From Gammaproteobacteria bacterium (lineage in GTDB: Bacteria; Pseudomonadota; Gammaproteobacteria; Pseudomonadales; Pseudohongiellaceae): a stretch of 10,634 bases of DNA. The stretch is from the NCBI GenBank assembly GCA_947377625.1, contig CANCGR010000046.1, forward strand, positions 1-10,634. The letters are read 5' to 3'. The position numbers and the translations under genes are program-made. Each line of letters starts with the position of its first letter. Position 1 is the stretch's first letter. Below, in pieces: positions 1-6,736 of this stretch. Under the pieces are notes generated by a model. That model saw only the letters and a program-made list of their open reading frames with translations. It did no database searches and was not told the DNA's origin.

Positions 1-29
1 GAAATAATTGTAAATAACGAATTTTTGAT

Positions 30-863
30 TTAACGGCTCAGACCTTTTTGGCCAGCTTGCGTACTGGGAAGGTTGTCGTTGAGATCCGGCAAGCATTCCA
101 CTTCGCCGATATCAGTAGTGTCGACCCGCAGCCACTGCTTCTTGTTATGCCATTCGCCGACCCAATTCACCGGGTCAGTCATGACGTATTCAATCTCGAG
201 AATTTCGCCTTTTTCGAGCATGCGCATGCGCTCTTGCACCCGGAATTGTTCGGAAATCGGAATGCCGGCGTCGATGAAATGGTTATAGGTTTCGATGTAA
301 CGGGTATTCACCACCAAGGTGTCGCCTTCAAAGTGCCCGATCGATTCACCGTTATAAGTGAAGATGACCTGGCTAGGATCCGAGTACTGGCGACCATCAA
401 GAAATATCTGGCGAAAACCGTTGTTGAAGTTGGAGACCATGTAGACGACCGTGGGCAACTGCACCATCGCAATCGGCCACACGCGTGTCATGAGCATCGG
501 TATGCCCGCCGGGAAACATTGGCCAATGGCATCACGGTAAGGCCGCTTTTCTGCAGCAGCACGCTGCCCTTCCTCAAAATCCAGTTTGGCCTGCCCGATG
601 AATTCAGGGTACGGCGGTCCAAAACGAAAGCGGCCAAAGCCCTCGCTCAAATCAACGAACCAGGTGCCGGTAAGATTGAAAGGTGCGGCAGGACGATGTT
701 TGTTCAGATTGGCAGGCGCCAATGCCCCCAATTTGCCATCGGCATTCTGCATGATGGTCTTGCCCATTTTTGTGCGTCGCTCGGTAGCGGTTTGCGCCGC
801 CACCATCCCCGACGACAACAGGCAACAGACTGCAAGCACAGTTGCTATTCGTATTGAAAACAT
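30..863 (-). CDS. Exported protein of unknown function, 'GHFEGDTLVV' family
   Basis: A 277-residue protein. Residues 1-24 look like a Sec signal peptide: a basic n-region (MFSIR), a hydrophobic core and a VAAQ cleavage region, so the mature protein should be periplasmic or secreted. The body has FNLTGTW near 62-68, two widely spaced cysteines (C116, C257), an IFLDGRQ segment at 153-159 and a core GHFEGDTLVVNT at 177-188. I recognise this last pattern (often I-G-x-W-E-G-D-T-L-V-V-x-T) from a large set of uncharacterised, probably beta-rich, exported proteins of proteobacteria and acidobacteria; no biochemical role is known to me. The start is well supported: the minus strand has a GGGGGAG ribosome-binding site about 5 nt before the ATG. 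It lies 54 bp downstream of the ATPase gene in the same direction and could be co-transcribed, but nothing in it suggests a pilus function. Confidence 0.85.
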   Translation of the reverse strand: MFSIRIATVLAVCCLLSSGMVAAQTATERRTKMGKTIMQNADGKLGALAPANLNKHRPAAPFNLTGTWFVDLSEGFGRFRFGPPYPEFIGQAKLDFEEGQRAAAEKRPYRDAIGQCFPAGIPMLMTRVWPIAMVQLPTVVYMVSNFNNGFRQIFLDGRQYSDPSQVIFTYNGESIGHFEGDTLVVNTRYIETYNHFIDAGIPISEQFRVQERMRMLEKGEILEIEYVMTDPVNWVGEWHNKKQWLRVDTTDIGEVECLPDLNDNLPSTQAGQKGLSR

Positions 864-917
864 GAATCTCCCCCCGGAGTAATTGATAACTGATTTTGGA
901 TTACTGGAACAACTTTC

Positions 918-2618
918 TCAATTGGTGCAGGCAATTCCCTTTACATTGCGAACATAGGGCTGATGCTGCGCCATATAAGGCGGCAAGCGTTTGATAAATA
1001 TTTCAGCGTCACTGTAACCGGCAAACAGCTCATGCAAAATCAGCCATTGTGCCTTGAGGCCACCGGTCGCCGATATCCGGCACAGATACGAATCCTGCAG
1101 CATGCCGTTCAATTCCAGAAATTCCAGATATTCCTGGATCTTCTCAATATCGTTGATTCCGACCGCATACATCTGAATGGAGTAACCAGAGCGGTTGGCC
1201 AATGCTGCCAACCAAGGGCCAGACGCACGCGCCCTGACTGCAACCAAACCACTCAACCCCGGCGGAATCTCATGCCCAACGCTTGCAGGCGCGACTTTGT
1301 TTGATGATTTTTCTGCGGTTGGTGCGACATTGTTTATCGATGGCGCTAAAGGCGGATTCACTTCGGCAGTGTGCTTCTGCTCCACCGGCGCTATCGCAGG
1401 CGTTTGTTGTGGCAACTGCGCAATGGTTTGAGTGGAAGCAGCCATTGCAGCCGGCATCGTTGCAGGCAATGTTGCGGATGGTTCTGTTTTTGCTGTAGCG
1501 GTTAAATTAGTAGTAGTTAAATTGGCAGCTGTTGAATTAGTAACAGCCGGACTATTGGTCGCAGCAAGTGGGGCCGTATCTTCTTTCACTGCCTCTGCAA
1601 TTTTCGCAGGAGGTGAAGAAATTGCCACAGCAGTCCGCTCCGCAGCTTTCGGCGCAACATCGGTGGTTTTGCCGACAGTAAAAGCATAGCCAATACCAAT
1701 GCCAAGCACCAAAGCGGCAACTACCGCCCCGTAAATCAAAGCTTGTCTCAGCGCTGGATTGTCGTCGTGGTAGCCACTGTCCTTGATGGCGACCTTCACA
1801 TGCTTGGGCAATACCATCGGCAGGATTTCACCGGCACTGTTGCGGCGATCAGGCCTGGAGGAAGGATCGGCATAAGTCGCCAGCAAGGCCTTGTCAGCAA
1901 GAATATTGATTCGGCGACTCAAGCCGGCAGACGCCTTGCACAGCATGATTTCGGCTTTGGGACTGAACAATTGTGGCCAAGGGCAGCCCGCTGCCTGCAA
2001 CCGAAAATGCAAATATTCACGAATATCCTGCTCGCTGAGCGGCTGCAGGTAGAAACTGTGGGTGATGCGTTCACGCAGCTGACGGATCGACTTGCTCTCC
2101 AGCTTGCGGTCCAGCTCTGGCTGACCGAACAACACGATCTGCATTAATTTGTGACGATGGGTTTCCAGATTGCTGAGCAGCCGCACTTCTTCCAGTGTCT
2201 CCAGCGGCATGCTTTGCGCTTCTTCGATGAACACCACCACGTTGGCGCCGGCTGCATGGCGGGTCAGCAGGTATTCCTGCAATTTCTGCATCACGACCAA
2301 CCGATCAGTGCTGGCTTCCACCGGCAATTTCAGCTCAAACGCGATGGCGTAGACGATGTCGCGTGCGCTCAGGTTCGGATTGGCCAAGTAGACAATTTCC
2401 ACCGTGGGCGGCAGTCGTTCTTCCAGCATCCGGCACAGCATGGTCTTGCCACTGCCGACTTCGCCGACCACTTTAAGGATGCCTTCGCCGGTAGTAATGC
2501 CATAGACAAGCGCATCCAGCACCACGCCTCGCCCGTGCGAGCCGCCGTGAAAAAACAACGACGGATCAGGGGTGATCCGGAATGGGTGACGCTTGAGTGA
2601 AAAATAGTCGAGATACAT
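918..2618 (-). CDS. ExeA/MshM-type AAA ATPase with transmembrane anchor and C-terminal SPOR-like domain
   Basis: 566 residues from the ATG at 2618. The frame extends six codons upstream to a TTG at 2636, but MYLDYFSLKRHPF is the usual ExeA/MshM N-terminus, so I prefer the ATG; neither start has a clear ribosome-binding site. Residues 1-270 are a cytoplasmic AAA domain: Walker A GEVGSGKT (52-59), Walker B region VVVFIEEAQ (127-135, Glu132 where Asp is usual), sensor-1-like segment IVLFGQPELD (161-170) and RR at 235-236 in the sensor-2 region. A single transmembrane helix lies at about 292-314, followed by a long Ala/Thr/Pro/Asn-rich linker (about 318-445). Residues about 478-562 (YSIQMYAVG..., then ...QWLILHELFAGYSDAE) resemble the DamX-type SPOR domain, which binds denuded peptidoglycan. 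In the family (ExeA, MshM) such ATPases help assemble the secretin through the cell wall. It is divergent from the pilus operon and probably serves it. The SPOR assignment is by eye. Confidence 0.88.
   Translation of the reverse strand: MYLDYFSLKRHPFRITPDPSLFFHGGSHGRGVVLDALVYGITTGEGILKVVGEVGSGKTMLCRMLEERLPPTVEIVYLANPNLSARDIVYAIAFELKLPVEASTDRLVVMQKLQEYLLTRHAAGANVVVFIEEAQSMPLETLEEVRLLSNLETHRHKLMQIVLFGQPELDRKLESKSIRQLRERITHSFYLQPLSEQDIREYLHFRLQAAGCPWPQLFSPKAEIMLCKASAGLSRRINILADKALLATYADPSSRPDRRNSAGEILPMVLPKHVKVAIKDSGYHDDNPALRQALIYGAVVAALVLGIGIGYAFTVGKTTDVAPKAAERTAVAISSPPAKIAEAVKEDTAPLAATNSPAVTNSTAANLTTTNLTATAKTEPSATLPATMPAAMAASTQTIAQLPQQTPAIAPVEQKHTAEVNPPLAPSINNVAPTAEKSSNKVAPASVGHEIPPGLSGLVAVRARASGPWLAALANRSGYSIQMYAVGINDIEKIQEYLEFLELNGMLQDSYLCRISATGGLKAQWLILHELFAGYSDAEIFIKRLPPYMAQHQPYVRNVKGIACTN
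1501..1545. repeat. Three imperfect 15-bp tandem repeats inside the ATPase linker
   Basis: Plus-strand units are gttaaattagtagta (1501-1515), gttaaattggcagct (1516-1530) and gttgaattagtaaca (1531-1545); a fourth, much degenerated unit may follow at 1546-1560. Being 15 bp, the unit keeps frame and encodes a five-residue Asn/Thr/Ala-rich repeat (NxTxx, around residues 358-372) in the predicted periplasmic linker. The stretch is more AT-rich than the surrounding gene. Confidence 0.7.
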
Positions 2619-2698
2619 GGGCAGGCACGGTTCCAAGGGAACCAGATCGTATGTTCAACAAGCATCCCTGATTTTGTAGTAGCAGGCAACGCGAAAAA

Positions 2699-2727
2699 TG
2701 GACACTGCGGGTACACGGCGTTATCCT
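2699..2727 (+). promoter_or_regulatory. Candidate sigma-70 promoter of the cyclic-nucleotide-binding gene
   Basis: TGGACA (2699-2704; 5 of 6 matches to TTGACA), a 17-bp spacer, then TATCCT (2722-2727; 4 of 6 matches to TATAAT). Transcription would start near 2734, about 25 nt before the ATG at 2759. It lies in the divergent intergenic region, where a rightward promoter is expected. It rests on consensus matching only. Confidence 0.4.
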
Positions 2728-2758
2728 GCGGCGGGTTCCCAAGAGCCGGCAACGCCGA

Positions 2759-3304
2759 ATGGCTGAAAATACTCCCACTTCCAACTCCAATTATGTCCTG
2801 CGACAACTGAGTTCGCTGGGCTCTGCCAGTTCAATGGTGGAAATCATCCTCAAAATGCTGGGGCATGCCCAGTTTTTTGATGACTTCACAATGGACGACA
2901 TCGTCACGTTGTCGAAATTCATGGTGGTTTATCGCGCCGAACCCGGGCAAACGATCATTCGCGAAGGCGATCTCGATGATTACATGCTGTTTATCCTGCA
3001 GGGCCGCATCAGCATCGTCAAAACCGATGGCAATGGCGAACGACGGGCTATGACCTCGGTGGGTCCGGGCGCCACACTGGGAGAAATGTCGATGATCGAT
3101 GGTGAGCCCCGCTTTGCCACGTGTATTGCCATCGACACTACCACCATTGCCGTGTTCGGCAGGGACAGCATGGTGAAAATCATCATGGAAGAACCGGCGC
3201 TGGGAGCCAAAATCCTGATCAAACTGGTCACCCTGCTGTCGCAACGTTTGCGAGAAACCAGCGTCAGCCTTTTGCAACACCTGGAACGCTCAAAAGCTGT
3301 TTAA
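2759..3304 (+). CDS. Stand-alone cyclic-nucleotide-binding-domain protein
   Basis: 181 residues with a single CNB (CAP_ED-type) domain spanning about 37-165. The beta-roll shows GQTIIREGDLDDYMLFIL (63-80) and a recognisable phosphate-binding cassette: Gly108-Glu109 and, after a short turn, PRFAT with Arg118 as the expected phosphate-contacting residue. A helix resembling the CAP C-helix (about 147-166) follows, and the protein then ends. There is no helix-turn-helix, so it is not a CRP/FNR transcription factor; it more likely signals by protein contact. The residue after the key Arg is Phe119, where Ala or Ser is common in cAMP binders, so the ligand cannot be named from sequence. The start has only a weak ribosome-binding site, and Met26 is an alternative. 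It heads the rightward gene group and precedes the secretin by 120 bp, suggesting regulation of the pilus machine. Confidence 0.88.
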   Translation: MAENTPTSNSNYVLRQLSSLGSASSMVEIILKMLGHAQFFDDFTMDDIVTLSKFMVVYRAEPGQTIIREGDLDDYMLFILQGRISIVKTDGNGERRAMTSVGPGATLGEMSMIDGEPRFATCIAIDTTTIAVFGRDSMVKIIMEEPALGAKILIKLVTLLSQRLRETSVSLLQHLERSKAV

Positions 3305-3389
3305 GTGACGAAATTCGAGATGAGCGACCAAGTTTTACAACTGAATTTGACCGATTCTTGAATTGGCTCTAATTATTTGCTGCAAGCTG

Positions 3390-3418
3390 TTGTATGAAAA
3401 GACTTTTTTTAATATAAA
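3390..3418 (+). promoter_or_regulatory. Possible weak promoter immediately before the secretin gene
   Basis: In the AT-rich end of the 120-bp gap there is TATAAA (3413-3418; 5 of 6 matches to the -10 consensus) with TTGTAT 17 bp upstream (3390-3395; 3 of 6 matches to the -35). A transcript starting about 7 nt downstream would begin at about 3425, on top of the GTG codon, which would favour the downstream TTG at 3446 as start. The rest of the gap (3305-3389) shows no gene and no convincing terminator hairpin, so read-through from the upstream gene is also possible. Confidence 0.25.
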
Positions 3419-3424
3419 GACCGT

Positions 3425-5143
3425 GTGATATCCGGGGATAAAAAATTGACACCTTCTGCGCAACAGCATGAGCGATTCAAAGCAAGGCTTGGCAGCTGGA
3501 GCCTATTGATATTAGTTGCGCTGGCCGGCTGCAAAACTGATTTGAATCCCCCCGCTCGCACTAACTCGCATCTGACGCCACCGGAAGCCAAGACCCAAAC
3601 AGAGAAGAACATCCCTTCTATTGTCAGCCCTGTACCGCTGGTACCGGCGCCAACCTCCGACAAAAACCAGGAGTTGTACACCGGGGTTGCGCAAGACATC
3701 CCGATTCGCGACTTCCTTTTCATTCTGGCGCGAGAATCTGCCCTCAACGTTGATGTAGACCCTAATGTCAGCGGGAATATCACCATCAATGCTATTGACC
3801 AGAGTCTGCCGCAGATAATGGAAAGAATTAGCCACCAGGCCAATATCCGCTGGAACTTCGATGAAGCCGGCAATTTGGTGGTGAAACCCGATGACCCTTA
3901 TTGGGCAACTTACAACGTCAATTACGTAAATGTGCAGCGTACTTCCACGACTACTACCAAAGTAGCGACCTCTATCGCCAGTGGGACGAGCGGCGGAGGC
4001 GGAGCAGCAGCTGGAGGGGCAAACAACAGTTCGACCAGCAGCTTGACCCAAACCAGCAACAACAACTTTTGGGCAACTTTAACCAGTAATCTGTCGACAC
4101 TACTGGGGGATGCTGCTGGCGGTGGCACCGGAACCGCAGCCAAAATCAGCAATAATGTTGTCGCCAATCCTGAGGGCGGCGTGGTTTCGGTGCGAGGCAC
4201 GGCGCGGCAGCAGGTTGAAATCGCAGCGTTCATCAAAAACATAGAAAACCGCGCGCTTTATCAGGTGCTGATCGAAGCCACTGTCGTTGAAGTATCCTTG
4301 AGTGACCAGTATCAGGCCGGTGTGGATTGGAACACCCTGCTTCGCAACCATGGCCAGATTTCTTTTCAGCAGAACCTGCTCGGTTCAGCTCTTGGGACGT
4401 CGCCGACGAATGTACTCACTATTGATCGCAGCGCAACACCGGATGCGATCTCTGCGACCATTAAATTGTTGTCCCAATTTGGGGAATCACGCGTATTGTC
4501 CAGCCCGAAACTCATGGTTCTAAACAATCAAGTAGCCATGCTGCGAGCCGCTGACGACAAGGTTTACTTCACTATTGAAGCCCAGCCCGGCACCCCGGCA
4601 ACCAGTTCGCAAGCGGCTACTCCGGCGGTGTATACCAGCACTGTGCATACTGTTCCCGTAGGCTTTGTTATGACTGTCACTCCTCAAGTGAGCAACGAAG
4701 ATCAGGTAACCCTGTATGTACGCCCCACGATTTCCAGAATTCTGGACTATGCCCTGGATCCCGGCCCTGCGCTTGCTCATGCAGACTTCGAGAACAAAAT
4801 CCCCCAAATGCACACATCTGAAATCGAATCCGTATTGAAGGTATACAGCGGGCAGATCGCGATCCTTGGCGGCTTGATGGAAGACACCATGACCAAAAAG
4901 AACAATGGACTGCCAGTGTTGTCCCGTTTGCCGGGCATTAGAAACCTCTTCAGCAACCGCAACGAACTGGCCGGCAAGAACGAAATCGTCATTTTCATCC
5001 GCCCGGTTGTTGTGAAAAATCCATCGCTGGACGGCGACCTCAAGGACTACCAACAATTCCTGCCCAATAAAAGCCTGGAAGAACAAAGTTCGGCGATCAG
5101 TACCTCTCTGGTGCCTCCCCTGTCAAAAAGTAAATCTGAATAA
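3425..5143 (+). CDS. mshL: Lipoprotein secretin of the MSHA-type pilus (MshL-like)
   Basis: Up to 572 residues. The outer-membrane ring through which the pilus exits. A short lipoprotein signal (LLILVALAGC) puts the lipidated cysteine at residue 36. An N0/STN-like domain lies at about 88-135 (QDIPIRDFLFILARES), followed by a Thr/Gly/Ala/Ser/Asn-rich low-complexity segment (172-214). The secretin core covers about 275-530: IEATVVEV (283-290), the signature VPVGFVMTVTPQV (410-422), LYVRPTISRI (430-439), LGGLMEDTMTKKNNGLPVLS (481-500) and EIVIFIRPVVV (520-530). Size and lipobox fit MshL better than PilQ. Start is uncertain: the longest frame begins at GTG 3425 without a ribosome-binding site, whereas TTG 3446 has GGGGA 7 nt upstream and still leaves a proper signal peptide (Cys at 29). 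The stop is 15 nt before the next gene. Confidence 0.92.
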   Translation: MISGDKKLTPSAQQHERFKARLGSWSLLILVALAGCKTDLNPPARTNSHLTPPEAKTQTEKNIPSIVSPVPLVPAPTSDKNQELYTGVAQDIPIRDFLFILARESALNVDVDPNVSGNITINAIDQSLPQIMERISHQANIRWNFDEAGNLVVKPDDPYWATYNVNYVNVQRTSTTTTKVATSIASGTSGGGGAAAGGANNSSTSSLTQTSNNNFWATLTSNLSTLLGDAAGGGTGTAAKISNNVVANPEGGVVSVRGTARQQVEIAAFIKNIENRALYQVLIEATVVEVSLSDQYQAGVDWNTLLRNHGQISFQQNLLGSALGTSPTNVLTIDRSATPDAISATIKLLSQFGESRVLSSPKLMVLNNQVAMLRAADDKVYFTIEAQPGTPATSSQAATPAVYTSTVHTVPVGFVMTVTPQVSNEDQVTLYVRPTISRILDYALDPGPALAHADFENKIPQMHTSEIESVLKVYSGQIAILGGLMEDTMTKKNNGLPVLSRLPGIRNLFSNRNELAGKNEIVIFIRPVVVKNPSLDGDLKDYQQFLPNKSLEEQSSAISTSLVPPLSKSKSE

Positions 5144-5158
5144 TTCAGGGTATGCAGC

Positions 5159-6736
5159 ATGAGTCTTTTGATGGAAGCATTGCGCAAGGCCGAAGCCGCA
5201 AAACGCGCCGGCCAGAGCGGTGTTCCTGATACAGATGTGGGCACGAGTGCCCATGTCGAACCAGAAACTACAAGCCAAACAATCCAGACTGCTCCAGAAG
5301 TCTTCAAATACACCTCATCAGACGATCTGATCGCTCTTTCGCCGCGCGAAGAACCGCCGGTGGAAGCCCAGGTCCAGATAGTACCAGCAGCGCCACCAAC
5401 TCCAGTGGCTACGCCGCCTGAATCACGTATCAATAACAATGACGATGTGCTCGATGACTACCTGACCACATCCAATGAGCCCGAGCTTGACGAACTTCCA
5501 GCGCGTCAACCCTCGCGTGATCGCATTAAAGTCCAACAACAGCGCCAGCGTGCAGCGGCAGCATCCATGTTTGATGCCAAAACTCCCCAGGAAAATAGTA
5601 GCAAGCGCCGTCAACGCACGTTGATTCTCGCAGGAGTTCTCGCGGTTGCTGCAGTGTTGGTAGGAAGCACTGGGTGGTACGTGACCAAGATGGCAGGTAA
5701 ATCGGCGATCGGTGTTAATCAGTCCATCGCCAATTACAATCTGGAAAAACGTGGCCCGCTGGGCGAACCTCCCGCAGGCACTCCAACACCGGCCACCGGT
5801 GATGCTGCTCCCACGCAAATAGCAACACCACCCGGCACGCCGCCGCCAGCAGTAGCCGTTGCAGCGCAGATTGCGGAAGTAGCCCCCTCCACTTCCGCAG
5901 CACCAAATGCCAAAGTTGATGCAGCACCTGACGCCAGTAAGACGTCTACCACTGCACCCAACACAAGCAAACCGGCGGAAGCTGCTTTGGCAGTATCTGA
6001 TCCGCAGCCCACTGGCCGACCCGCCGATTCCACCAGACCGGTGGCCACGCCCAACACAGCAGCAACAACAGCTACCAATACCGCGGCCCCTGATTCACCT
6101 CCCTCCAGCAATGTTCTGGAAATCAGCCGCTCCAACGCCCCCTCCAGGATCCAGCCGGCCTTGCTATCTGCCTATACTCAATTGCAGAAGGGCAATTTGT
6201 CTGCCGCTAACGACCTTTATCAGGAATTGGCAACACGTTATCCGAATAATCGCGATGCTTTGCTGGGCTTGGCCTCTGTTCAACTTCAACTCGGCAACCA
6301 GAACGGCGCCCGCAGCACTTATATGTATCTGTTGAAATTGAATCCATTGGATGCGTTGGCGAGAACGGGCATGCTGCAGGCAATTCCAAGCGCAGATGCA
6401 GCCACCTATGAAAAGGAACTGCTGGCATTGCGTCAGCAATTTCCCTCACTGGCGCCACTGAGCTATGCGCTTGGCAATCACTACGCCCAAACTGCGCGCT
6501 GGCATGAAGCACAAAGCGCCTACTTTGATGCACTGTTGCAAGCCCGGCGCGAATCACCCGACAACATTAGCCCGGACTACGCCTTCAACCTTGCAGTGAG
6601 CCTTGAACAACTTGGGAAGAAAAGCACAGCACTGGAGTACTATAAGCAGGCACAATTGCTCGCCAATACTGTCAAGCCAGGTTTTGATCCCATGATGCTT
6701 CGCCAACGACTCACCGAGCTGGAACTGCAAAAATGA
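5159..6736 (+). CDS. mshN: Bitopic TPR protein of the MSHA-type pilus (MshN-like)
   Basis: 525 residues, type II membrane topology. It opens with MSLLMEALRKAEAAK, a short helical N-terminus typical of MshN-like proteins, then an acidic/Pro-rich cytoplasmic region. Basic residues (KRRQR, 149-153) precede one transmembrane helix at about 154-174. Residues about 200-325 are an Ala/Pro/Thr-rich, probably disordered periplasmic linker. The C-terminal 330-525 is helical with TPR-like repeats, for example LLSAYTQLQKGNLSAANDLY (335-354), ALLGLASVQLQLGN (367-380), LSYALGNHYAQTARWHEAQS (434-453) and AFNLAVSLEQLGKKSTALEY (475-494). It probably acts as a periplasmic scaffold linking inner-membrane platform and secretin; that role is inferred. 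CAGGG 8 nt before the ATG is a good ribosome-binding site. Its TGA overlaps the next ATG (ATGA), indicating translational coupling with the ATPase. Confidence 0.85.
   Translation: MSLLMEALRKAEAAKRAGQSGVPDTDVGTSAHVEPETTSQTIQTAPEVFKYTSSDDLIALSPREEPPVEAQVQIVPAAPPTPVATPPESRINNNDDVLDDYLTTSNEPELDELPARQPSRDRIKVQQQRQRAAAASMFDAKTPQENSSKRRQRTLILAGVLAVAAVLVGSTGWYVTKMAGKSAIGVNQSIANYNLEKRGPLGEPPAGTPTPATGDAAPTQIATPPGTPPPAVAVAAQIAEVAPSTSAAPNAKVDAAPDASKTSTTAPNTSKPAEAALAVSDPQPTGRPADSTRPVATPNTAATTATNTAAPDSPPSSNVLEISRSNAPSRIQPALLSAYTQLQKGNLSAANDLYQELATRYPNNRDALLGLASVQLQLGNQNGARSTYMYLLKLNPLDALARTGMLQAIPSADAATYEKELLALRQQFPSLAPLSYALGNHYAQTARWHEAQSAYFDALLQARRESPDNISPDYAFNLAVSLEQLGKKSTALEYYKQAQLLANTVKPGFDPMMLRQRLTELELQK

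Noticed and set aside
48..857. A 269-codon open frame on the plus strand opposite the exported protein gene.
   Set aside because: It mirrors almost the whole minus-strand gene, which has a signal peptide, a family motif and a strong ribosome-binding site. The plus-strand translation shows no recognisable domain.
878..905. Inverted repeat AGTAAT / ATTACT between the ATPase and exported-protein genes, considered as a terminator or operator.
   Set aside because: The stem is only 6 AT-rich base pairs with a 16-nt loop and no T-run. Chance is sufficient.
2637..2698. A leftward promoter for the ATPase gene.
   Set aside because: A TACGAT-like -10 can be read on the minus strand (2651-2646), but no acceptable -35 lies at the right spacing. 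A promoter must exist here or further right, but I cannot place it.
2151..2806. Open frames on both strands overlapping the ATPase start and the divergent region (2151-2600 plus, 2369-2806 minus).
   Set aside because: They are other-frame readings of the AAA domain, which carries clear Walker motifs. Their products look compositionally random and show no motif.
2831..3280. A 149-codon minus-strand frame inside the cyclic-nucleotide-binding gene.
   Set aside because: It is a shadow of a gene with a clear CNB cassette, and the translation is His/Asp/Gln-rich without family resemblance.
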